The translations under genes were made by a program, and so were the position numbers. 64,000 nt of DNA from Ardenticatenaceae bacterium (GTDB lineage Bacteria; Chloroflexota; Anaerolineae; Promineifilales; Promineifilaceae), in contig JACKCD010000008.1 in NCBI GenBank assembly GCA_020634215.1, positions 70,054-134,053 of the forward strand. The letters are read 5' to 3'. Positions 56,630 through 63,433 of the stretch are shown piece after piece (within the stretch, counting starts at the first letter, position 1; the number at the start of each line of letters is the position of its first letter). The notes under the pieces were generated by a model that was not told the DNA's origin, made no database searches, and saw only the letters and a list, made by a program, of their open reading frames with translations.

Positions 56630-57687
56630 ATGATACTTCTGCTGAGGCCAGGTATAGTCGTAATAATGCGCTCTGTCCGTTCATGCAAGCCAAGTGTGAT
56701 GGGGGAGGTAATCGGTATCTTTCAAACATCAACCTCGCCAGAAAGCCTGAATTGCGCCAAGTCTTCAATAAATTAGACAATATCGCATCGGGTGTTTGCT
56801 CGCTACAACTTCATCAAAACGAAACGCCTTGGATCGTTTGCCTGCGCCGTTTAATATATCCCTTGCGAGAACAGCATAAAGTAGATGGATATCAGGCTAG
56901 AGCAATTCATCGCCTCTGGGAAATTGCTGGTTATCAAAGCCCTTGTCAGCTTGGTGTGTGGCCTGAGCTTCGCATATCTCATAGATCAGAGGCGAAGAGC
57001 TTTGCCTACACATTTGATTATGTAATAATGTCTTTGCAGTCATTGGATCAGGACGCAATCATAGACTTGACTGGAGAAAGCTGGCATCGCGTTCGACCAA
57101 ACTTGGTAAAGGCCGGTTATACAATTGCCCAGCGCGGTAACACAGAATTTGTTGAGGATTTTCCCTCTGGTGAACCATTGATTGTCGAGGTTATGACCTC
57201 TAGCACCTCTGGGGGGAATAAAGATAAACGAAGTACAATACCGATGGCTGTTGAAGATGCCCTTTTAAAGGACGACCACCTTGCCCCTGGAATCAATTAT
57301 CGGCAGGTGTGGGCACGAATGGTGAGCCAGTTAATCGTTAAATCTGAAGTTGCAATTGCTTGGGGTGGCAAAACAGTTTGGGTGTTGCAGGACAAGTTGG
57401 TGGACTATATATCTGAAACAACAGCATTGAACGTTCATCAATTTCTGGCAAAAAACACAGATGAGGTCAATATTTTGAGTTTGGCATATCAAGAGAATTT
57501 TGAAAGCGATAGCGGTGTTCTTGAATTATCAAGTGGCGATCTGTTTGCTGGTCCAATCTCTTCAACCTCCCAATCTCAGCCAAGTTTCCAAGATATGATC
57601 CGTGCGCCGTTGTTGCCTTCTCGAGCCGTGCTGATAAATGCTGTTACGAAACGGTACCCAGCAATGGTACATTTGCTCACGCCCTAA
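56593..57687 (+). CDS. NotI-like type II restriction endonuclease
   Basis: Protein of 364 residues, GTG start at 56593 inside the methylase gene. The N-terminus (IFELFGHRLND, then NNALCPFMQAKCDG and a later SGVCSLQL and WIVCLRRLIYP) recalls NotI: FFGHR followed by a Cys-rich iron/zinc-binding motif, and FDYVIMSL resembles the FDW segment before the nuclease core. The PD-(D/E)xK residues are not certain by eye. NotI cuts GCGGCCGC; relatives such as EagI cut CGGCCG, the centre of this genome's iterated palindrome. Specificity is unknown. Translational coupling to the methylase supports an R-M pair. No exact palindrome in either gene. Confidence 0.75.
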   Translation: MSKIFELFGHRLNDTSAEARYSRNNALCPFMQAKCDGGGNRYLSNINLARKPELRQVFNKLDNIASGVCSLQLHQNETPWIVCLRRLIYPLREQHKVDGYQARAIHRLWEIAGYQSPCQLGVWPELRISHRSEAKSFAYTFDYVIMSLQSLDQDAIIDLTGESWHRVRPNLVKAGYTIAQRGNTEFVEDFPSGEPLIVEVMTSSTSGGNKDKRSTIPMAVEDALLKDDHLAPGINYRQVWARMVSQLIVKSEVAIAWGGKTVWVLQDKLVDYISETTALNVHQFLAKNTDEVNILSLAYQENFESDSGVLELSSGDLFAGPISSTSQSQPSFQDMIRAPLLPSRAVLINAVTKRYPAMVHLLTP

Positions 57688-57810
57688 CCCAACCAGCAGC
57701 CGACGAAGGCATAGACGAAACGGCCGTTAAGTACTGTAGAAAACTGTGTATCTGGCTGAACTTTAGCCATTTCCAATTGTGCTAATTTTCGATAATTTTT
57801 GAGGTGAAAT

Positions 57811-58602
57811 ATGGATTTAGGATTGAAAGGAAAACGGGCAGTGGTGTTGGCGGCCAGCAGGGGGCTCGGGTATGCGTGTGCGATGGGGCTGGCGCAGGAG
57901 GGGTGTGATTTGGTGATTTGCAGCCGGTCGCTGGAACGGGCAGAGGCGGCGGCGGAGAAGATTCGGGGGGCGACGGGGGTGCGGATAACGGCCGTTTCTG
58001 CCGATGTCAGCCAAAAAGCCGATATCGAAAACGTCGTTGCCACCTGTGTCGAGCAATACGGCGGCGTGGACATTGTGGTGCACAACGCCGGTGGCCCGCC
58101 CGCCGGCGGGTTTGAAGCCACCGCTGAGCCGTCGTGGTACAAAGCATTTGAGCAAAACCTGATGAGCTTTGTCTGGCTCAGCCACGCCGCCATTCCCCAC
58201 ATGAAGGCTGGAGGGTATGGGCGCATCATCGCCATCACCTCCTCCTCCATTAAGCAGCCCATCCCCAACCTGGTGCTGTCCAACGCCATGCGTACCGGCG
58301 TGCTGGGAACGGCCAAGACGATGGCGGGTGAGCTGGCTCCGCACGGCATTTTGGTCAACGTGGTGGCCCCCGGCACCATTGCCACCGAGCGCATTGACGA
58401 GCTAAACCAGGCCAACGCCAGCAAAAGCGGCAAAACGGTGGATGAAGTGCGTCAAGCGACCATTAACCGCATTCCGCTGGGGCGGCTCGGCCGGCCGGAT
58501 GAATTTGCCAACATGGTGGTTTTTCTGGCCTCGGAGAAAGCCAGCTACATCACTGGCTCCGTGATGATGGTAGACGGTGGCATTGTGGCGGCTTTGCAGT
58601 AA
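57811..58602 (+). CDS. Short-chain dehydrogenase/reductase, non-classical active site
   Basis: SDR protein of 263 residues. The cofactor motif VLAASRGLGYACAMGL replaces the classical TGxxxGxG with ASxxxGxG, and NAGGPPAGGFE follows. In place of the usual Tyr-x3-Lys the sequence reads NLVLSNAMRTG, as in the BKR-like SDR subgroup, so catalysis must differ. Pro-Gly motif VVAPGTIATERID is normal. NAD(P) dependence is likely; the substrate is unknown. Starts ATG at 57811 after GAGGTG. Palindrome at 57987, at a clear skew switch. Confidence 0.9.
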   Translation: MDLGLKGKRAVVLAASRGLGYACAMGLAQEGCDLVICSRSLERAEAAAEKIRGATGVRITAVSADVSQKADIENVVATCVEQYGGVDIVVHNAGGPPAGGFEATAEPSWYKAFEQNLMSFVWLSHAAIPHMKAGGYGRIIAITSSSIKQPIPNLVLSNAMRTGVLGTAKTMAGELAPHGILVNVVAPGTIATERIDELNQANASKSGKTVDEVRQATINRIPLGRLGRPDEFANMVVFLASEKASYITGSVMMVDGGIVAALQ

Positions 58603-58605
58603 GAC

Positions 58606-58672
58606 GTATTGCGTATTGCGTATTGCGTGGTGCGTGAGGACACGCAATATGCAATACACAATACACAATACA
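58606..58672. repeat. Inverted repeat, GTGCGTGG family variant
   Basis: CGTATTGCGTATTGCGTATTGCGTGGTGCGTG faces CACGCAATATGCAATACACAATACACAATACA, between the convergent SDR and glutamine-synthetase-like genes. Confidence 0.75.
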
Positions 58673-58674
58673 CC

Positions 58675-60054
58675 CTAAATCCGCTCAAAATAGCGGCGAC
58701 GCTCCCAATCCGTCACATACTCATCAAACGCCTTCTGCTCGGTGCGGAAAAAGTGGGTGTAATGGGCCACCACCGCCTCCCCCAGCGCCTGGCGCACAAA
58801 GTCGCTGTTAGCAAACAGGTCGGTGGCTTCGCGCAATGTGTAGGGGACGCGGGGCAAATGGGCGGCCGAGTAAATATCCCCCTCAAAAATGTCCGGCGGC
58901 TCAATCTGGTTAGCCACGCCGTCCAGCCCCGAAGCCAGCGCGGCGGCAAAGGCTAAGTACGGGTTGCAGTCGGCCCCCGGAATGCGGCACTCGATGCGTA
59001 AGCTTTGGCCGCTGCCCACCACCCGAAAACCGGCCGTTCGGTTATCATAGCTCCACGCCAGCCGCGTCGGTGCCCAGGAACCATCCTGATACCGCTTATA
59101 CGAGTTAATCGTTGGCGCATAAAAGACCATAAACTCCGGCGCGTGGCGAATCCAGCCCCCTAAAAACCAGCGGAAAAGATCCGAACCCATCACCGGGCCA
59201 ATTTTTTGATCCCCGGCAAACGCATTTTTGTCCCCCTGCCACAGGCTCAAATGGATGTGGCAGCTTGACCCCGCCTGCTCCCGCTCAATCTTCGCCATAA
59301 ACGTCACGCTCACCCCCAGCGATTCGGCCACCTCTTTCAAACACTGCTTGTAAACCACGTGCCGGTCGGCCATCGTCAGCGCATCGGCATAGCGCACATT
59401 AATCTCATGCTGCCCCAGCCCAAACTCCCCTTTTGAATTTTCCACCGGCACGCCCGAATGCTTGAGGTGATACCGCGCCGCCGCCGTAAACTTTTCCTCC
59501 CGCATCCCCTGGAACATATGATAATCTTCCAGATACCAGGCGGCCGTTTTCAAATCGGTGTACTTTTTCTCATGCGCCGTGCGGTACGAATCGGCAAAAA
59601 TGTAATACTCTAGCTCCGAAGCCGACATCACCTCATACCCTGTCGCCTCTGCTTTTGCCAACTGCCGCCGCAAAATGGAGCGTGGCGCAACTTCTACTGG
59701 AGCGTGGGCGCGTTCATTCTCCACATCACACAACACCAGCGCCGTTTTCTCCAACCAACTCGCCCGCCGCAGCGTGTTTAAATCGGGAACCAGATGAAAA
59801 TCCCCGTAACCACGTTCCCAATTAGCAAAACTGTAACCCGGCACCGGCTCCATTTCCATGTCCACCGTCAGCAAATAGTCGCAGCCATGCGTGCCGTGAC
59901 TGGCGGCATTTTCCACAAAAAATTCAGCGTCAAACCGTTTGCCCATCAAACGGCCGAAATGGTCGGTAAACCCCACCACCACCGTTTCAATCTCACCCTG
60001 CTCCACCAGTGCGGCCAATTCAGCCAGCGTCAACATTCCGCGCACGTTTTTCAT
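58675..60054 (-). CDS. Glutamine-synthetase-family protein (PuuA/GlnT-like)
   Basis: GS-type ligase of 459 residues. The metal-binding Glu residues appear in SASELEYYIF and GQHEINVRYADAL, the ATP loop in AGSSCHIHLSLW, the ammonium/substrate strand in TAGFRVVGSGQS and RIECRIPGADCNPYLAFAA. The TLAELAALVEQGEIETVVV start fits the gamma-glutamyl-amide group (GlnT, PuuA), not the main GlnA. It could join glutamate to an amine. The start ATG overlaps the stop of the PHP phosphatase gene (ATGA at 60051-60054), so both are one operon. No palindrome in the gene. Confidence 0.92.
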   Translation of the reverse strand: MKNVRGMLTLAELAALVEQGEIETVVVGFTDHFGRLMGKRFDAEFFVENAASHGTHGCDYLLTVDMEMEPVPGYSFANWERGYGDFHLVPDLNTLRRASWLEKTALVLCDVENERAHAPVEVAPRSILRRQLAKAEATGYEVMSASELEYYIFADSYRTAHEKKYTDLKTAAWYLEDYHMFQGMREEKFTAAARYHLKHSGVPVENSKGEFGLGQHEINVRYADALTMADRHVVYKQCLKEVAESLGVSVTFMAKIEREQAGSSCHIHLSLWQGDKNAFAGDQKIGPVMGSDLFRWFLGGWIRHAPEFMVFYAPTINSYKRYQDGSWAPTRLAWSYDNRTAGFRVVGSGQSLRIECRIPGADCNPYLAFAAALASGLDGVANQIEPPDIFEGDIYSAAHLPRVPYTLREATDLFANSDFVRQALGEAVVAHYTHFFRTEQKAFDEYVTDWERRRYFERI

Positions 60055-60917
60055 TTTTCCTCCTTTTCATTATGAGACACGGGCGAACACGGGCGTTGCC
60101 AGTTTGTCGGCACGCCGGCCGCCTGCAACCAGTCAATCCCACGCTGTAAATCGGCACCTACTTCGGCCACCCCGTGCGAATCATCGCCAGGAACGACGGG
60201 AATGCCGAGAGCGAGTGCTTCTTGCAAAATGGGAGCCGAGATGTACGGCTCCGGATGTCCCTTGCGCCACCCTTTGATGTTGCAGTCGAGAATCGCGCCG
60301 CTTTCTTTGATGGCGTGCAAATTCCGCATGATTTTGCCCCAGGTTTCGGGCTGGCGCAGTTGGGTGGGGTAGTCGGGGTCGTAGATGCGGGGATAGTCGA
60401 AGTGGCCGATGACCTGGGGGCGCAAGGTTTGGATCATGTCGTACTGCTGGTCGAAATATTTTTGGTAGAAAGCATCGAGACCACCAACGGCCGTTACTAT
60501 CCGCCAATAATCATTTGCATCCATATCAAACGACATATCTTCCAGGTGGTGCACCGACCCGACGAGATAATCCGGCTGGAACTCGGCCACCAGCCGCCGC
60601 ACATGGTCGGCGTAGCCAGTGTAATATTCGGTTTCGCAACCGATGTAGAGGGTAAGCTGGTCGGCGTATTGTTGCTGCAAGGCGCGGCCAACCTGCATGT
60701 AGTCGCGGAAACGGTGGTAGAGGGAAACGGCCGTTAACCCCACCGCCTGCTCATCAGGATAGACAAACTCATCACCGCCCGGCGGGATATGCTCCGTAAT
60801 GCCCACCCAGCTAAAGCCAGCCGCCACATACGCCTGCACAATCACTTCCAAACTGTCCACGGCGTGGTTGCAAAACTGCCCGCTGTGTCCTCCGTGAATT
60901 GAAACCCATTCAATCAT
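60051..60917 (-). CDS. PHP-family histidinol-phosphatase-like protein (HisJ-like)
   Basis: Polymerase-and-histidinol-phosphatase fold protein of 289 residues. The metal cluster is visible: IHGGHSGQFCNHAVD (H-x3-H, Cys-Asn-His-Ala), GITEHIPPG, GCETEYYTG, GSVHHLEDMSFD, GHFDYPRI and GDDSHGVAEVG. This is the HisJ (YtvP) histidinol-phosphatase layout, but other PHP phosphoesterases look alike, and no his operon is here. Co-transcribed with a glutamyl-amide-type ligase (ATGA overlap), so a role in that pathway is equally possible. ATG at 60917 is chosen; the frame extends 14 codons further. Confidence 0.85.
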   Translation of the reverse strand: MIEWVSIHGGHSGQFCNHAVDSLEVIVQAYVAAGFSWVGITEHIPPGGDEFVYPDEQAVGLTAVSLYHRFRDYMQVGRALQQQYADQLTLYIGCETEYYTGYADHVRRLVAEFQPDYLVGSVHHLEDMSFDMDANDYWRIVTAVGGLDAFYQKYFDQQYDMIQTLRPQVIGHFDYPRIYDPDYPTQLRQPETWGKIMRNLHAIKESGAILDCNIKGWRKGHPEPYISAPILQEALALGIPVVPGDDSHGVAEVGADLQRGIDWLQAAGVPTNWQRPCSPVSHNEKEEK

Positions 60918-61059
60918 CTTGCTGAATTCTGACAGCCACACGCTGCCAGACGATAACACAATAAAGTTGCTCCAATGCCCGATGGAATTATAGCAATTTG
61001 CTGGTGTTTACCGAAGGATTATTGTGAGGATAGCCAAAATGCTGGATAATCAATGGAAA

Positions 61060-61107
61060 TCGTGGTTGGTGGTTAGTGGCTCGTACCAGCAACTAGCAAC
61101 CATTTAT
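61060..61107. repeat. GCTAGTGG-family repeat, degenerate
   Basis: CGTGGTTGGTGGTTAGTGGCTCGTAC against CCAGCAACTAGCAACC, weakly paired. Confidence 0.4.
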
Positions 61108-61146
61108 ACGAGGAGACGACACCGGCTATGCCAACCACCATAAACG

Positions 61147-61212
61147 AAAATAGGACGCAGATTTACCTGATTTTCCTGATCAGGCGAATCAGGTAAATCT
61201 GCGTCCTATTTT
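61147..61212. repeat. Inverted repeat, GGACGCAGATTTACCTGAT family
   Basis: Best copy: arms from AATAGGACGCAGATTTACCT (from 61149) and the complement, 24 bp, perfect. Immediately precedes the zinc-ribbon gene. Confidence 0.9.
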
Positions 61213-61226
61213 TTGAGGAGAAACTC

Positions 61227-61418
61227 ATGGACGTTCGCTGCCCAAGTTGTGGGGCTACTTTTACGATCTCAAAGGATTATTTAGCACAGGCCATTACCAA
61301 GGCCGAGAAGAAAAAGCACAAGTACCACTCTGTGGACTGTATCCGCTGCCGCAAGCAGGTCAAGCTCCCTATCAATGACATGCGCCGCTTTGCCGCACCG
61401 ATGGATGAAGAGGAGTAA
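61227..61418 (+). CDS. Small zinc-ribbon protein
   Basis: Protein of 63 residues with two cysteine pairs: VRCPSCGATF (C-x2-C) and VDCIRCRKQV (C-x2-C), separated by a Lys-rich helix (KAEKKKHKY). It fits a rubredoxin-like or FmdB-like zinc ribbon, of unknown partner. The acidic tail MDEEE is outside the ribbon. Starts ATG at 61227 after TTGAGGAG, a good ribosome site. Flanked by inverted repeats on both sides; convergent with obgE. Confidence 0.8.
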   Translation: MDVRCPSCGATFTISKDYLAQAITKAEKKKHKYHSVDCIRCRKQVKLPINDMRRFAAPMDEEE

Positions 61419-61472
61419 TCAGTAATCGGTAGTCGGTAATCAGTACACTGACCACCGATTACTGATTACCGT
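61417..61472. repeat. Inverted repeat, GGTAATC family
   Basis: TAATCAGTAATCGGTAGTCGGTAATCAG pairs with CCGATTACTGATTACCG. It joins the stop of the ribbon gene to the stop of obgE. Confidence 0.8.
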
Positions 61473-62749
61473 CAATCCGCCCACTCTAACTCTTCATCGC
61501 CAATGTGGACGATGTCGCCCACTTCTACGCCAGCTTCGGTGAGGGCTTCGGTAATGCCCATACCGGCGAGGATGCGCTGGAAGCGGAGCAGGGAGTCGTC
61601 AAATTCAAAGTAGGTCATGGCGGCAATGCGCTCGATGTCTATGCCGCTGACGCGCCAGTCGTTGTTGCCTTCACGGGTGATGGTAAAGTTGCTGGGGTCG
61701 GAAACGGCCGTTACGCGAATAACAGGCATCGTTAACGGCCGTTCCAGTTCCACCGGCGGCGCGTCGTCCAGCATCTTCTTCACCCGAAACAGCATCTCCC
61801 GCACCCCTTGCCCCGTCACTGCCGAAATCGAGCAAAACGGATAGCCCGCCGCCTTAATCTCCTCCGCCAAAATTGGCTCCCAGGCAATGGCATCCGGCAA
61901 ATCCATTTTGTTTAGCACCACAAGCTGCGGCTTTTTCTCCAGCGTGGCTTTATACTGTGCCAACTCCTGGTTAATCATCTTCCACTCTTCCAGCGGCTCA
62001 AACGCCGACCCATCCAGCAGATGAATCAGCACCCGCGTTCGTTCGATGTGGCGTAGAAAATCATGCCCCAGCCCCACGCCATCTGCCGCCCCCTCAATTA
62101 GCCCCGGAATATCGGCCAGCACCATCGTTTCAAAGCCATCACCTATGTTCACAACCCCCAAATTCGGCTGAAGCGTGGTAAACGGATAGTCGGCAATCTT
62201 GGGCTGGGCAGCACTAACGGCCGCCAACAGCGTGGATTTGCCCGCATTGGGCACCCCCACAATCCCCACATCGGCAATAATTTTTAGCTCCAGCGTCACC
62301 CATAACTCTTGCCCCGGTTCGCCCCGTTCGGCAATGCGCGGCGTTTGGCTGCGGCTGTTGGCAAAATGGATATTGCCACGTCCGCCGCGCCCACCTTGAA
62401 GAATGATAAACTCCTGCCCCGGTTCAGTCAGGTCGGCCAATAGGTCGCCCGTCTCGGCATTGCGGATAGTGGTTCCGGGAGCCACTTCTAGCCGAATCGT
62501 GTCGCCGTTGGCTCCGGTACAATTTTTACGGTTGCCGTGAACACCATTACCTGCCCGATAATGGTTATTACGATGATAGCCAATGAGGCTGTTCATGTGG
62601 TGGTTGACAACAAAAACAATGCTGCCACCGGCACCCCCATCGCCACCGTCTGGGCCACCATAAGGGACAAATTTTTCGCGGCGAAAACTGATCATCCCAT
62701 CCCCGCCATCGCCGCTGCGGAGATAGATTTTTGCTCTATCGTAAAACAT
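61472..62749 (-). CDS. obgE: GTPase Obg/CgtA
   Basis: Obg GTPase of 425 residues. The Gly-rich OBG fold (about 1-155: RSGDGGDGMISFRREKFVP, GGRGGRGNIHF), G domain (about 160-330) with G1 GVPNAGKST, G3 DIPGLIEGA, G4 NKMD, G5 ISAVTGQG, and the C-terminal OCT domain (about 345-425) are complete. Obg binds the 50S ribosome and controls ribosome maturation and stress response. Essential in most bacteria, so this confirms a chromosomal locus. ATG at 62749. Palindromes at 61703 and 61734. Confidence 0.97.
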   Translation of the reverse strand: MFYDRAKIYLRSGDGGDGMISFRREKFVPYGGPDGGDGGAGGSIVFVVNHHMNSLIGYHRNNHYRAGNGVHGNRKNCTGANGDTIRLEVAPGTTIRNAETGDLLADLTEPGQEFIILQGGRGGRGNIHFANSRSQTPRIAERGEPGQELWVTLELKIIADVGIVGVPNAGKSTLLAAVSAAQPKIADYPFTTLQPNLGVVNIGDGFETMVLADIPGLIEGAADGVGLGHDFLRHIERTRVLIHLLDGSAFEPLEEWKMINQELAQYKATLEKKPQLVVLNKMDLPDAIAWEPILAEEIKAAGYPFCSISAVTGQGVREMLFRVKKMLDDAPPVELERPLTMPVIRVTAVSDPSNFTITREGNNDWRVSGIDIERIAAMTYFEFDDSLLRFQRILAGMGITEALTEAGVEVGDIVHIGDEELEWAD

Positions 62750-62839
62750 GGTTTAAAAGCTATGAAAAAGGGTTGTCAGACTAGGCTGAAGATGGATACC
62801 CGCGAAAGCGGGTATGACACCTGAATAGATGCAAGAACA

Positions 62840-63361
62840 TTACAAAAGTTCGCGCAGCTTGGCGAAGCGTGGGTCAATGTCGTCGTCCTGGCAGCCGCAA
62901 TCCCCTTCGTTCAGATTCTGACCGCATTCCTGGCACAATCCCTGGCAATCGGGTTTGCACAAGGATTGGATGGGAAGGGCAAGGAGGCTGAGTTCACGGA
63001 TGAGGGGAGCCAGGTCAATAAAGCCATTTTCACCAACCACAAACTCCCCTTCGGGTGCCAAATGGGGCGGATAATAAAACAGGTCGTCGAGTTTGATGGT
63101 GATGGGCTGTTCCGTTGGTTCTAAACAGCGCATACATTCGGTCGGGAGCTTGCTTTTTAGCCGTCCTGAAATATAAATCCCCTCAGAGGTGCGCGTGGCG
63201 GTGATTTTGCCTTTTAAGGGACGCAGAATAATGTCTTCGGCGTGAACATCGGGATAATCGAGTTCGGTGACTCGGAAGGTGCCCAGCGTGGCTTCGAGGA
63301 GAAACCCATAGTTGAAGCGTAACCGTGACGGCCATCTGTGGCTGTTGGCTTGTTCGCTCAT
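62840..63361 (-). CDS. YceD/DUF177-family protein
   Basis: YceD-like protein of 173 residues. The core is IYISGRLKSKLPTECMRCLE, with Cys in the TECMRC pair, and a C-terminal Cys cluster (CKPDCQGLCQECGQ, then GDCGC) that may bind a metal. YceD affects 23S rRNA accumulation and is usually followed by rpmF (L32); here the gene next to it on this strand is obgE, 90 bases away, and no rpmF is visible. Starts ATG at 63361 and is divergent from rdgB. Confidence 0.9.
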   Translation of the reverse strand: MSEQANSHRWPSRLRFNYGFLLEATLGTFRVTELDYPDVHAEDIILRPLKGKITATRTSEGIYISGRLKSKLPTECMRCLEPTEQPITIKLDDLFYYPPHLAPEGEFVVGENGFIDLAPLIRELSLLALPIQSLCKPDCQGLCQECGQNLNEGDCGCQDDDIDPRFAKLRELL

Positions 63362-63433
63362 GGCAAAATGTTCCTTACGTAATTAAAATGTGCATCGGAT
63401 AGTATAGCATAGCAAAAGGAAAAGCGTGAATTT

